Below are positions 24,589 to 37,628 of a stretch of DNA of 64,000 nt, piece by piece (position 1 is the stretch's first letter; every line of letters starts with the position of its first letter). Source of the stretch: Owenia fusiformis. Its lineage: Eukaryota > Annelida > Polychaeta > Sabellida > Oweniidae. Location: assembly GCA_903813345.2 (NCBI GenBank), contig CAIIXF020000001.1:18681915-18745914 (forward strand), read 5' to 3'. Made by a program: the position numbers and the translations under genes. The notes beneath the pieces are model-generated. The model did not search any database. It was not told where the DNA came from and was given only the letters and a program-made list of their open reading frames with translations.

Positions 24589-26591
24589 TTTGAAATTTGA
24601 AAGTCCAAATAAAGCTAAAAATATTCCAGTTCAAATAAATAACCATATGGTATATTTCATATTGGTATATGTGTTTTCAAGATGTGGTCTATTGTATTTC
24701 CTGATGAAACAGTTGATATGAAGTTAAATGTAAGTTGTCTCGTTGAACAAAACCTACTACAAAAACCTCCATAAGTTTCAATTACTCCTCTGAATAGTCC
24801 ACAAACATATAGCTTTCCAACCTTATTGTTTCATCTTCTATAGCTCTGACATTCCAACTAGATTTATTCCAAATATCTATATTTGATGAAGTTGAACTTT
24901 ATTTCCTTCCATCAACATAACTGTTTAATCCATTTAAGTATACTTTTAAAACCATACAATGCACAAACATTGAATACAGCCACTGACTTGATAGTGTTGG
25001 ATCAATCGTAACCTGGTACCTGGTACCTTTTCCAGTTTCCTGTAAATCTATATCCTCATATCAAACGTGAGGTCTATTACTATGTACTTTATCCCGCCAT
25101 TGATCTTAGTCACTACATGTAGTCTTGATATGTTAACTTTGTGTTGAATAAGTTGAATATTTCTGCAGTTAAATGTAAGAGGTACACATTGTGTCACTGA
25201 ATAGATGAAAAGTAATAACAGTTAGTGGTTTGGCAATAAACACTTAACAACAGCAAACAGCGTCTTTTGGCTAAAGTATCCCCCTTGAAGCTACTATTAC
25301 AATGACATGGTAAAAATAAATATACAATTGTATCGAAGAATGGTATAATATTCCACGTATGAAGTCCGTAAAATCAGCTTACAAGCTTCAATGAGATTCC
25401 ATTCTTACTTTCAAACAGTCAAATGTGGTAATCCATTAATAAGTAAAACATATGTCAATAAATTGGTAATCCTACAGTATATGGTCATTCAGATGCCAGC
25501 AATTGTAGTGAAATAGGTGCATGTAGCTTGAAAGTTTCATAATTTATCAAAAATGTTTCAAACTTTGATCAAAATCAGCTTCAAATAATCTTTAATTTAA
25601 TTATAGACATGAAGAAATATGTCTATTTTTCAGTACTAGATTATTTCACTTGCTTTGAAATTAGCTTCAAATAATTTTTATCAAGAAGTTAATCCTGTTG
25701 CAAACCTTTTTAGCCTGTTATATAAAACATGGCAAAATATTACATCTATCTGTTACTACTATCAGCTCTGAACAAGGCTTCAAAGACAAGCTGTCCTTGC
25801 ATTAATGAAATATTCAATAAATGATTTAATATATCTGTATAGGGGAACAGCTTTAACTCTCATAAAGTATTGCCGATCAGTCTTTGCTAACTCCAACATC
25901 TCATAATTTGTATGTTCTATTAGTGAACAAATTGCAGAGACATTTGAAGGCTTTGCCCTGGGTTTTGCCTCTGTGAAAGTTGGGTGAATGAAGACCAGAT
26001 TTCTCAGAATCTGTAGCATAAGGAGACAAATTATTTAATTTTATCAATAGAGCATAACACTACATGTATATAACAACAAAAAAAGAATGCCATATACCAG
26101 GTAAAGTTAAGAACAGAAAAATTCTGATACCACCCCTTTAATAGGTTGTTACTGAGATATCTTGGAAATCATGCCAGTTGTGAAGAGTTTGTTCAATACA
26201 CTCTGTCAGCATGACAACCATCACACTACAAATTAATAACAATTAATCCATCATTATCTAACAGCTAGAAACACAAGTTATTCATTAGGAAGTCTCCTGC
26301 ACCACTTTACGTCAACGCTGTAATATAGAACTTCTATTGTAGTCTTAAGCGCAGATGCTTGTTATAAATTAGACAAACGTAAAGGGTAAACTTCTATTGA
26401 ACTATTAGAGACCTCGGGAAGATATATTATATATCCCTCAGGATATTCCCTGTATCCAAAACCTCCCAGTGCATAACCCCTATATATCTAACAGCCTTGT
26501 ATTCTCATGTTCTTTACTGAATCTAAATAGTTATTTTCAGAATTATTTTTCTGTAGATGAAAAATCAGACACCAACAAATGTGACTTTGAT
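24589..26591 (-). other. Intron; no supported exon
   Basis: Mostly AT-rich. A 79-codon minus-strand ORF at 25780-26019 has protein-like composition but no usable donor, so it is not called. Confidence 0.4.
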
Positions 26592-27076
26592 CACAGGCTG
26601 GTATCGAAATATTTGTCCGCTGTGACGGAGCATGCTATTTTTCATAAAAACATTAAGAATACTTCACGATTTATTTTTTAACTCATATGTTTCGTTATAC
26701 CATACAAAATTACTTACTCCATGAAATGGATATATCATTTGCGGGTAACTTTCACTTCTGTTTATAGTCCAATTACGCTGGGAAGAAAAGCTATTGAAAA
26801 TGGCGCCGGAGTATCATACTTCAAAATGTACCATTTCTTGTTTAACTTTCTAATGGCACGATATAGTGACACGATAATATTTACACATGGTTTCAGCATA
26901 ACTATGAAGGTATAAATGAGACGTTGATGTATTTGTTCTTTTTAATTCTTTTATAAAAAACAATGTTTAATTTTTTTGTCCGCTGTGACGGAGCAGTTGC
27001 AAATAGGAGTTGCAAATAGCAGTTGGAAAATAGCATGCTCCGTCACAGCGGACAAATCTTTCGATACCAGCCTGTG
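26592..27076. mobile_element. 485-bp MITE with CACAGG ends and 5-bp target duplication
   Basis: The inverted ends are about 50 bp with one early mismatch (CACAGGCTGGTATCGAAA, then TTTGTCCGCTGTGACGGAGC). The element is flanked by TTGAT on both sides (26587-26591 and 27077-27081). An extra internal copy of the GTCCGCTGTGACGGAG word sits near 26978. Short ORFs inside are not convincing. CACA starts and 5-bp duplications recall Transib, but this is only a suggestion. Confidence 0.8.
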
Positions 27077-28139
27077 TTGATTAGCTGGCAGTATTTCAGT
27101 TTACATTTATTGTCAGCATCACTTTGATGTGAAAAAGTGTGTTGTCACATGGTCAATAGAGATCCTGATCTATAAAATTATATTTTTTTGATTTCTAATT
27201 TGCAATTCTAGGCATTAGACATGTTAGAGAAATACCTGATCTTACTATAACCAGTTATATTTGCTAATCTACCTGCCAGGCCTCCAGGTAAATGTCAAAG
27301 ATCAGTATGTGCCCCTTTAAGACAGCAGTGAGATTATTTTCCTCAATATAATTTTAATTAATTGCTTCAGTAAATCATAAATGTTCTTAACTTACATAAT
27401 TATGAAAAGTATGAGATACTGAAAGGCAAATGTGAATTACCAGCAATTCAATCATAAATTCTGCACTCATGTTCCATGAAATAGTCATGCTACATATATT
27501 GATCATCTATAATTGTGATTATAGTTCGCTTAGTATGTACTTTACACTCCATACCAAGATATCTGTCTGACTCAGGTAGTTCTCACAATTTATTCCCACA
27601 ATTTATCGATTTAAATGTATGTTTCTTTTTCCCTGAAGTAAAACATATTCTTTATCTAGTGGACATTGCTATGTAAATAATAACTATCATTATCACATAC
27701 AAGAAATATAGATTTATTTATAATCAAGATCAGATTTATTAACCCCTCATTAAGTGAAATATCTCATTAAATATTATTTATTTCTCTAGCAGAAAGCATA
27801 CAAAACTATTCAACATTTTAACCTATCTGTACTTAGTGTCAGGTAAGAATAAAGTAATGATAGGTCTAAGTATTGATTTTCTATTCTGAACTAATAACAG
27901 TATTTGAACATACAATGGATGAGATTGAACTTGACCACAAAACACCAATTGCTGTCTACCATAAATAATTAATAATATGGGTGTTCATGTGCATGTGGCA
28001 TGTGGTAAGGTATCATACTGCATAGAGATCACAACAATGCAATAAAATGCAATGAGTGAATTGGATTTGTCTAGATATCTGACCAAGAGCTCATTGTGAT
28101 ACTCAGACCATCCCTATTTTGAAACGAGGGATACCATGG
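27077..28139 (-). other. Intron; no supported exon
   Basis: AT-rich non-coding sequence. Confidence 0.4.
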
Positions 28140-28253
28140 AAAATGTCACAACCTGCCATTTGTTACAGACACCATGTTACAGATGCCAAACACCAGCGAC
28201 AAAAAAGTTGGAAACTATAACAATATGTCAGCACTGGTGGTGACCTAAAATTA
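28140..28253. repeat. Helitron-like repeat family copy
   Basis: Shares CCTGCCATTTGTTACAGA, CAAAAAAGTTGGA and ACTATAACAATATGTCA with the copies at 18.2, 20.4, 30.5/32.7 and 39.3 kb, and ends in GGTGGTGAC. Confidence 0.65.
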
Positions 28254-28319
28254 AAATTGATACAAGGTTGTGACCTCTTCCAATACAAAAGCAGGCTACG
28301 CATTGAACCAACTCCTAAG

Positions 28320-28502
28320 GCTAAGCTTGCATTCCCGAATGCAACTAACGCCTGTCGGCTCCTGGATTACTATTTTATGGGCAACTCATTTAAATATGAA
28401 AAGCACCTGCCACTATTCCATTCATCATAAAATGAGTTGGTATTAAAATAAGTTAATCCGGTAGCCGGCAGACGTTAGTTGCATCCACGAAGACAAGCTA
28501 AG
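28320..28502. mobile_element. MITE with ~45-bp inverted ends
   Basis: GCAACTAACGCCTGTCGGCT on the left is inverted as AGCCGGCAGACGTTAGTTGC on the right, with further pairing through GGATTA and the outer AAGCTTG/CAAGCT. Non-coding, about 180 bp. Confidence 0.7.
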
Positions 28503-29029
28503 ACAATGTATGGTTATACTATTAGTTCTGATTGATCAAAAAGTCCATGGCTATTAAGCTAGCTATGTGAAATAATGAATTACGAGTACATAAATTAATT
28601 CTGACATTTTCATCATTTTACTTTTGTTGGTTTAACATTGCATTCATAATAATCTTTGTAAGTAGGAAATGAACCTATCTTGACATCTCAATTGAAATCA
28701 ATGATAAAATACCAGAAAAGCACCTAAATCTATGATCACAAATAAATATAACACAAATCATAGGGGGATTTTCCTTTTTAATCATTCAATTGAGTAAGCT
28801 GACATTTTTTGGTTTTAATTGAATCATTGTTGTCACAAAAATTATTTATTGGTGATACTTATGTATTTTATATCTTGACATGAGAGGAATTAATTATTTA
28901 TATGATCTGAATGGCTGAATGAGTTCAAAGCTATAAATTATTGAAAAAATATATGAAATAAAGAACTACTGTAATGGGCCTATAGTTAAATAACTATAAG
29001 TCTAATACTGTATCTTCATATTATTTAAG

Positions 29030-29725
29030 GTGACTGTTAACTTAATCGATTTTCAGAAAAAATTGAAAATTTCACAATCTTGAAATTTTCAAACTCTTCC
29101 TGAGAAGTCGTTTTTATTATTTCACATATGCTTGTGCACTGTAATCATTACAAAGACATCAAAGAACAACAAAAAACTTTAGTTTGAGAAAAAAAGTGCC
29201 GTTTAAAGAATTTGAGAAGATTTTTTTCTAGGAGTAGCCCGTGAAAAACCGCTGATTCAAAATATCTGAACATTTCAGAAAATATACTTCAAACATATAT
29301 CAAAAACGAAGGAGCAACGGAAATTTGAAAAATTACCCGATAAAAAAATTGGGATCAAAATAAGGAAAAAAGTACACTTCTCAAATTGTTTTTTCTATTT
29401 TTTTTAATTTGTATGAGAGATTTCAAAATTCTAAAGCTCCTTCAATTTTGGGCTATATTAAAGGGATGTTTCAGAGAAATTAGAAAAAAATGTTCAGGGA
29501 CCTTTGCCGTGCTACTCTTTTTGTCAATTTTTCGGTCACATTTTCAGAGGACTCAAATTCCCATTCCAAAATGTTTACTGTTTCTATTTGCATTACCACA
29601 GTGAGCCTGGTTATATAAATGATAAGTGGAACTAAAAAATTGAGAGAAAATCCAACCAAAAGACAGTTAATTTTGATGGTCAGATTATACTCAAATGCCA
29701 TGTGCTTCTTGGTTTCGGCCATCTT
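29030..29725. repeat. Decayed relative of the 2.4-kb foldback family
   Basis: TTTTCAGAGGACTCAAA, GAGCCTGGTTATATAAATGA and AAGTGGAACTA parallel words in the 2383-3128 foldback (TTTTCAGAGGGCTGAAA, CTGGTCATGTAAATGA, TGTGGAACTAG). Open frames here are short and AT-rich. Confidence 0.5.
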
Positions 29726-30483
29726 GGATTTTTGATTAAGTTATAAGTTACCTTATCATTATGAGAAAGTACAAAAGCATCATTAAAAACTGGCACCATT
29801 CAGTCGACTCACATAGTGATTCAATATATTGTGAAAATGTGATATTTGATGACAAAAATTGATGTTTTTTATTAATCATGCAAATGTTTCTCTTATAATC
29901 CAGGGCTCTCACTAGGCTTTTAGACTGTGGTGCAGCACCACAGTATATTTAGCTCCCACCACAACTTATTGGCAAATATTGATTATTCCCACAGTCTAAA
30001 GTTGACTGGATACACACTAATAGCATGTAAAAAGGATAAAATAAAATATAACATAATTATGATTTATCATGATTGAATGGTTATGCTGAAGATGTTACCA
30101 CACCCTAAATATTTTCTGGTGAGATCCCTGTAATCCTTATTTATTTCCTAAAAAAGAGAATTGAGAGATATCTGATTAAATATAGAAGTTATTGAAAATG
30201 CAATACATGTAATTGTATACTGTTACAGAATGCAGAAATGTCCAAATCCATATCCCTTTTACATTTTTTTGGCAGATACTTACATATATATAACCTTAAA
30301 AATCAGAAGATAATCCTGATATAAAATCAGAATTGTTTCAAATTTTAAGAAAATAGGCATTACATGCATGGAATGCTGATAGGTAAAATAAAATATTGTA
30401 AAATTGAGACAACTTCCTGCAACACCCTCTCAATTTCTTTCTCTTCTATTCCCTACAAAAAAAGATGCTCTCTTGCTTTATCT

Positions 30484-32772
30484 AACAAGGCATTAACATG
30501 ACAAAATGTCACCACCTAGTTGCTCACAATATTATGAGTTCAAACTTAAGTCAGATTTGAATTTCTGAGAACTTGTCAAGTCAAATTTGAACTTCTGAAA
30601 AGATGTAGATGATTTTGAAAAAAAATTTGGTCAATTTGAAGCAAGTTGAAAACAGACCTTTTTGACCTTTTTTGACCTTGAGAAGGTCATTAAAGGTCAA
30701 ATGTCAAATCTAAAGTCAGATTTGAATTTCTGAGAACATGTAGATGATTTTGAAAAAAAAAATTAGTCAATTTGAAGCAAGTTGAAAAAAGACCTTTTTG
30801 ACCTTTTTTGACCTTGAGAAGGTCATTGAAGGTCAAATGTCAAATCTAAAGTCAAATCTAAAGTCATATTTGAATTTTTGAGAACATGTAGATGATTTTG
30901 AAAAATTTTTTAGTCAATTTGAAGCAAGATGAAAAAATACCATTTTGACCTTTTTTGACATTGAGAAGGTCATTGAAGGTCAAATGTCAAATCTAAAGTC
31001 AGATTTGAATTTCTGAGAACATGTAGATGATTTTGAAAAAAAAATTTAGTCAATTTGAAGCAAGTTGAAAAAAGATCTTTTTGACCTTTTTTGACTTTGA
31101 GAAGGTCATTAAAGGTCAAATGTCAAATCTTAAGTCAAATCTAAAGTCAGATTTGAATTTCTGAGAACACGTAGATGATTTTGAAAATTTTTTTTAGTCA
31201 ATTTGAAGCAAGTTGAAAACAGACCTTTTTTACCTTTTTTGACCTTGAGAAGGTCATTTAAGGTCAAATGTCAAATCTAAAGTCAGATTTGAATTTCTGA
31301 GAACATGTAGATGATTTTGAAAAAAAAAATTAGTCAATTTGAAGCAAGTTGAAAAAAGACCTTTTTGACCTTTTTTGACCTTGAGAAGGTCATTGAAGGT
31401 CAAATGTCAAATCTAAAGTCAAATCTAAAGTCATATTTGAATTTTTGAGAACATGTAGATGATTTTGAAAAAAAATTTAGTCAATTTGAAGCAAGATGAA
31501 AAAATTCCTTTTTGACCTTTTTTGACATTGAGAAGGTCATTGAAGGTCAAATGTCAAATCTTAAGTCAGATTTGAATTTCTGAGAACATGCAGATGATTT
31601 TGAAAAGAATTTTTTGTCAATTTGAAGCAAGTTGAAAAAAGACCTTTTTGACCTTTTTTGACTTTGAGAAGGTCATTGAAGGTCAAATGTCAAATCTTAA
31701 GTCAAATCTAAAGTCAGATTTGAATTTCTGAGAACACGTAGATGATTTTGAAAATTTTTTTTAGTCAATTTGAAGCAAGTTGAAAACAGACCTTTTTGAC
31801 CTTTTTTGACCTTGAGAAGGTCATTGAAGGTCAAATGTCAAATCTTAAGTCAAATCTTAAGTCAGATTTGAATTTCTGAGAACACGTAGATGATTTTGAA
31901 AAAAAAATTTAGTCAATTTGAAGCAAGTTGAAAACAGACCTTTTTGACCTTTTTTGACCTTGAGAAGGTCATTGAAGGTCAAATGTCAAATCTAAAGTCA
32001 GATTTGAATTTCTGAGAACATGTAGATGATTTTGAAAAAAAAAATTAGTCAATTTGAAGCAAGTTGAAAAAAGACCTTTCTGACCTTTTTTGACTTTGAG
32101 AAGGTCATTGAAGGTCAAATGTCAAATCTTAAGTCAAATCTAAAGTCAGATTTGAATTTTTGAGAACACGTAGATGATTTTGAAAAAAAATTTTAGTCAA
32201 TTTGAAGCAAGTTTAAAACAGACCTTTTTGACCTTTTTTGACCTTGAGAAGGTCATCGAAGGTCAAATGTCAAATCTTAAGTCAGATTTGAATTTCTGAG
32301 AACACGTAGATGATTTTGAAAAAAAAATTTTGTCAATTTGATGCAAGTTGAAAACAGACCTTTTTGACCTTTTTTGACCTTGAGAAGGTCATTGAAGGTC
32401 AAATGTCAAATCTAAAGTCAGATTTGAAGGTCAAATGTCAAATCTAAAGTCAGATTTGAATTTCTGAGAACATGTAGATGATTTTGAAAAAAAATTTAGT
32501 CAATGTGAAGCAAGTTGAAAAAAGACCTTTTTGACCTTGAGAAGGTCATTGAAGGTCAAATGTCAAATCTAAAGTCAGATTTGAACTTCTGAGAACATGT
32601 AGATGATTTAGAAAAAAATTGAAGTCAGTCTAAACAGTATTTGTTAAGTTATAGGAAGTTGTAAGAAATTGTTACAGACGCCAACCGCCGGACGCCAACC
32701 ACCAACCGCCGGACGCCAACCGCCGTCACAAAAAAACGGAGACCATAACAATATGTCACCACTTTTGGTGGT
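30484..32772. mobile_element. Helitron-like (HINE-type) element with a central satellite
   Basis: The left part (CAAAATGTCACCACCTA, about 30499) and the right part (TTGTTACAGACGCC through CACCACTTTTGGTGGTGAC, 32666-32767) are the two halves of the repeat family also seen at 18.2, 20.4, 28.1 and 39.3 kb. In those copies the halves are joined; here about 2.1 kb of tandem repeat separates them. The right end forms a perfect hairpin. Families with a 3' hairpin and a central tandem core are known for non-autonomous Helitron-like elements, for example the oyster pearl families; assignment is inference. Confidence 0.6.
30535..32640. repeat. ~140-bp satellite with four AGGTCA half-sites per unit
   Basis: About fifteen units, each with GTCAGATTTGAATTTCTGAG, ATGTAGATGATTTTGAAAA, GTCAATTTGAAGCAAG, TTTTGACCTTTTTTGACCTT and GAGAAGGTCATTGAAGGTCA. 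Unit length varies (about 135-165 bp), mainly by duplication of an AAATCTAAAGTC word and by homopolymer length. Non-coding. The half-site order within a unit is TGACCT-4-TGACCT-5-AGGTCA-4-AGGTCA. Confidence 0.9.
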
Positions 32773-33400
32773 GACATAAAAATAGAATACTAAAAATACC
32801 ACAGCAAATAAAATAATATAATGACATCATAAAAAAATCTAAGTGAGACAGAACAAACAATACCAAGTAGACACAAAGATTTACTACTTCAATTCCAACA
32901 TAAAAATGTCAATAGAATTCATCTACTTATATTAGGATTGTATAAGACATGACTACAGGAATCATTATAATATCAGACATATCTTTGGGAAGGGTATTCA
33001 CACAAATTTTGAAAATCAGAAACCTGTGGGTGAACACCAGAATAACAGAAATATTACATCCAATCTATCACATGCAACTTTCACCGGTCTCAGAAAAAAA
33101 TTATAAATTCAAAGTGTTACCACAAAAAACGCTATACAAAAAACAAATGATGTAAAGTCCTGCATATGAAAGCATAGATTTGAATATTCAAATGCCTCCC
33201 AAGGAAAGTGGTCTCTGGTCTCCATATTCTGTTTCACCTTTCTACTGATATCTCCTTAATGATCTGTATCTCTAATCATATTAGCAAGGAAAACCTTTTT
33301 TATACAAATAAAAGGCAGTAGGATTTCAAGAATTATTGTTCTCAATATTTTTTAGTAAGTAACCTTTTTTGGCATGTAACATTTGAAATATCTAACTTAC
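32773..33400 (-). other. Intron; no supported exon
   Basis: AT-rich sequence between the satellite-bearing element and alternative first exon 5. Confidence 0.4.
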
Positions 33401-33549
33401 CCCACAGTCAAACCATAGTTATTGCCACTGATGGCTGGAAGGAATGGTGTAGGACTAGGCCTAAACCTAAGCTTCAAACTGTCATATGGTAGTCCAGGAA
33501 TATCAGCATATGAGCGCCTTTTAACAACTGTTGGTAGACGTATCGTCAT
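33401..33549 (-). CDS. Alternative first exon 5, 49 codons
   Basis: ATG at 33549 (MTIRLPTVVKRRSYADIPG), then LPYDSLKLRFRPSPTPFLP, to a GTAAGT donor starting at 33400, leaving two bases. Composition and low AT content are typical of coding DNA. The exon is basic and proline-rich. No family recognised. Confidence 0.6.
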
Positions 33550-36500
33550 AATTGCACAAAGTTACTTAGTATCTACTCAGCTCATTATTATAACATCGCC
33601 ATCCTATTTATCTGCTTCTTATTCTGATACCCCAAAATCCAATATTAAAATTATTTCCTATCATGGAAAAGTCACATTCAAGCCACTACCAGAATTCAAA
33701 GAATTGTGAATCCTTTTTCAAGTTTTGATTATTAAAATGATATTTCCAACTTTTGTCTATTAATTTTGCAGTGTCTCTGTTTATCTATTAGCAATACCAT
33801 TTGGTTGTTGCAATGATCCAATATCAGAATTTCATTTCATAAGATCTGATCACACTTCAGCAGACTCTTCAAACATTAAACTGTCATGAATACATAATGA
33901 TAATGTTTTCCATTGTTCTTGAGAATCTATCAAATTTGATTAATTCTTACATTTTCCATCTCCATATGGCTGTTGGAAACTTTCACTCCTTGGATGCTAT
34001 AACAACCAGAAAACAAATTCCATCAAATTATTCACATCCCCAAGGTCTGTTCTGATTCTGTATAATTATCCTAAGTGTTGAACCATCCAGTTACAATCAC
34101 TAATAGCACCTCCTCTACAATACGTATTCTCCTCAGACCAGGAATATTTTAATGAGTAATCTAACCCAGTTGATTTGATCTATTCCTATTGGTTTTCAAT
34201 CACTGCTTGTTTGAGTTATCACAAGTAGATCACTGCCAGAGGTAAGTAAATCAAACCTATTGTCAATATGTTGATCTCCTGGATGTGCAACCCTTCAACA
34301 TTTGTATAAATAAACGCTACCTTTACTGCTGGTTATATGAGGTTGATACCTCAGTCTCACTTGATTTCCCTTCAGATGTTTATCAATTTCCTGCCCTCTC
34401 TCATCATTAGTACCTACATATTTTTCTGATCTATGGTGAGAAGATCCATACTCTGCGGTGGCACATGCATTATAAATGCTTCATAGCTGAATTATAATGA
34501 TTAACTAGAATTAGGAAAAATATCCGAAACCCCTGCAGTTGAGACATGCAATCCTTGGATACCACCGTCAGTAGGTTGATCCAATAACACATTCTATTAT
34601 CAATACAGACTATGGTGAACTTTAGGCCAAGAGAATTAATGGATTATATAATCTCCTGTAAAGATCAAGTTTGGAATGAAAGGCATCTCTCCAAAAGACT
34701 TTCATAAAAAATTGGATTTAAATGTGATAAGTCATTCAATTTTGATCCAAATCCCCATGTATACGTAATTATTAAACTGACAATAAGGGAATTTCTATAG
34801 GCAAATTCTATATCAATAAAACCCGAGTTGAAAATTGTGAGATATTCAATCAATTCAAACAATTAAGGTAGTTTCGCATTTAAAAAAAAATTGAAAAATA
34901 ATTTGGTGAATTGTCATTTCAACATAATTTGAACAAATATTTTGATTTCTTTGTTTTCTATAATGATGTGTAAATATTCACTAACATTTTGAAAAAAGAT
35001 ATATATATTACCCATTTATGGGTAAAAGTTTTCATGAAAATTACATGAGTACTCATCATGTGGTCTACCTTAAACCATTAAAATATGCACATAACTGTTT
35101 TGTTTCTCTCAAAAATTAGTTCTATTTAACAAATTTCTTATTGTTGTTGGCCTAATAAGGCACATATCCCACTTTTTGGGCCCTGTATACCTTGCAGTTC
35201 AAATATCAATGATTGTTTAAAAAGTACACAAAACCAAACTATTAGGTAACACTTAATGGAATCCCTAGAAACCAGCGGTTAACGGGTGTATATAATTATA
35301 GAATTATGCAGGAATCCTTCCAAATGCCCTGCAATTGAATAAACCCTAGTTATAGCATATTTGCCAAACGTATAATTTATTTTTAAGACAAACATTGAAA
35401 CAAAGAAAATCTATAATTCTATTGACAGGATTTCTCACGAACGACCAATGGGAAGCTGAAATATTATTATAGTACAAGGCTTTAGTTTGGATAAGAGAAC
35501 AGAAAGGTCAATTATCAAAGCGAGAAAAAATTGTGACATACAGCACAATCTGAATGTATTATCCACAAAAACATTAATGTAACTTGTAAATCAATTTACA
35601 TGTAGTTCACCTTTGACTTATTTCTGATTCTTACTTTTTTCAATAGTTTTCAAGATGTTCCCTTCAGATAATAAAAATATAATATAATATAATGACACAA
35701 GACTGAGTAAACTACCTAAAACATGCAACTAAAATTGAATCAATGTACCTCTTTTTAATTGTATATTCAAATTATGTAGCAAATAGCTTCATTTTTTATC
35801 CACAATCTCTCAATTGATGTTCAAATGTCTTATCTATTTTATTTAAAGGGATTTTGGAGGTTTGCCTTATATGTTTGTTCTTCATATAGCTTAATGTCAA
35901 GTAATGGTAATAGCAATGTAACATTGTTTCCCCGAACAAGTCCCATTGTTTGAAAAGTATGGATTGATCTATTGCACAGTTATGCCCATAAAAGGTCTTA
36001 CAAGACCTAGTTGGCCAATACCACCCCATGGAAATTAATAGGTGTTCAAACCAGTATCATTATCAAAAACATGAATACTAGCATTATATAATTTCAAATT
36101 GTATTTGAACAATCTAGTTGGGTTCAAGTAAATATCTCAGAATTGCAATTTATATTTCACTGATCCCGATGCCATCTATTCGACTGTATGAAACATTACA
36201 AGTATTTATATTCGTCTCTTACATTTGTTAAGGAATATAATTCATATCACTTTATTCTGTAACACAAACAGATATAAAACAACTGAAATAACATAATTAT
36301 AGAACCAATTTTCATCAATGTTGCAGAACAAGTGGTGATCAAGATTAGCTCTCACAATAATTCCCAAATTCATCCTAGGGCATAACAGTCTATCTCAAAA
36401 TAAATTAAAATCCAAGTGAAACCCTGAACATGTGAAGATAGTAAAATTGTTCTTTCCTTGAAATTCTTGACAAAACAGTCCTATCAAATCAGTCAAAAAC

Positions 36501-36847
36501 CTCATTTCAAATTAAATTGATGTGATTAAAACCTCTCAAGTAAACTGATATTAGATAGCCAAGAATGATTTGTGAGGTAAATTTTTCTATATACATGTTT
36601 TTACTGAGAAAAATAAAGATGGAAATGATCAACTTCAGTGAAAAGTCTGTTTTAAATTGTCTTGCAGAGTGACCAGATCAGCTTGACCTTGGGAGTTTTA
36701 ACACAGGCCATCAATTTCACTTCCAAAAATAGAGCTGTCAATCAAAATATTGAACTGTATGAAAGAGAAACTCATATTTACACGGTGTTATAGCATGACA
36801 GATACGACAAGGCAATTGGTCAAATTTTGCGGTAACGATAACAAAAA
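33550..36847 (-). other. Intron; no supported exon
   Basis: Mostly AT-rich. A minus-strand open stretch at about 34320-34500 (about 60 codons, with VGTNDERGQEIDKHLKGNQ) looks protein-like but lacks an in-frame ATG, and its best donor (GTGAGA) is in the wrong phase for exon C1. Confidence 0.4.
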
Positions 36848-36903
36848 ATGGCGGACGGGAAAGACAGCATGTCCTCTTTTTCGCCTGTAGGCAAGATTCA
36901 CAG
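36848..36903 (+). CDS. First coding exon of an antisense, unrecognised gene
   Basis: ATGGCGGACGGG (MADGKDSMSSFSPVGKIH) follows an A-rich leader and ends at a GTAAGC donor starting at 36904, two bases into a codon. It is encoded on the strand opposite the large gene and lies inside its intron. The next acceptor at 37363 (TTGTTTTCAG) is in phase. The start sits in a less AT-rich patch as animal promoters often do. The product is not recognised. Confidence 0.5.
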
Positions 36904-37363
36904 GTAAGCTTTCCTTTTCAACTAGTTCCATTCGGTGATACATATGTGAATGGTTATAAAGATTGAGTTAAATCTGTCGTGTGGTCTACAAGAAGCAGAA
37001 TATAAGCTGTAAACCTACCCAGCTGAGATTTCGAACTTCATAATTTTTAGTCCTTTTTCGTGTTTTCTCAGTATATGTGCCTCAGAGCCACTCAAAATAC
37101 TAACTGTACGTAAACTGTGTATAAACAAGCCATAAAATGACAAATGCAGAACAGAAATGTGGTGAATATTGTAGATAATAAGGTTTCAATCGCAAGGTCG
37201 TTAGACAGATACGTATGTATTGCATGCTTTTTTATGGACAGCAACGCATTGTATTAGTTTTACATTAGATGTTAGCGGACGGTTACATGCAAGTTCCTGT
37301 CAAGTCAAGGTCCCTAGATGGATAGCTCTCTATGTGTGAACAGCCTATATTTGTTGTTTTCAG

Positions 37364-37628
37364 GACTCGCAAGAGACGCTCTTGCTTGAGCCTCTATAGG
37401 GCAAGGAAAAAAATAGCGAAAGCCAATGAAAGTGAAAATGATTGTAATGAAGAGGCAAAGGAAGAAATTAGTAACAACGAACAGGCGACGGAAGAAAACA
37501 ACTCCAAATTAATTGATGATGTCATGAGTGACATTAGACATATATTACCATTATTACAAATCATATTCAGCTGTTTATGTCACCATTTTCATAATAGTAC
37601 AATAACGTCATTTCAAAGGGCAATATAG
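37364..37628 (+). CDS. Second exon of the antisense gene, basic then acidic
   Basis: After the acceptor the frame continues with RTRKRRSCLSLYRARKKIAK, a basic patch that could be a nuclear localisation signal, then an acidic stretch (ESENDCNEEAKEEIS). The frame runs to TAG at 37626-37628, but its last part enters a hairpin repeat that starts near 37590. The true 3' end of the exon is therefore uncertain; the element may have captured the stop. Later exons were not found. Confidence 0.4.

Noticed and set aside
25780-26019. 79-codon minus-strand ORF with protein-like composition
   Set aside because: No donor in a usable phase and no recognisable family; it may still be a fragment of something.
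30285-30375. 25-codon minus-strand ATG-to-donor stretch (MPIFLKFET...) with matching phase
   Set aside because: Hydrophobic AT-driven peptide; expected by chance in this composition. Only RNA data could rescue it.
34320-34500. About 60 open minus-strand codons with protein-like content
   Set aside because: No in-frame ATG, and the donor phase is wrong for the shared exon.
37012-37045. Seven-codon minus-strand ATG-to-donor stretch (MKFEISA)
   Set aside because: Phase fits but it is too short to separate from chance.
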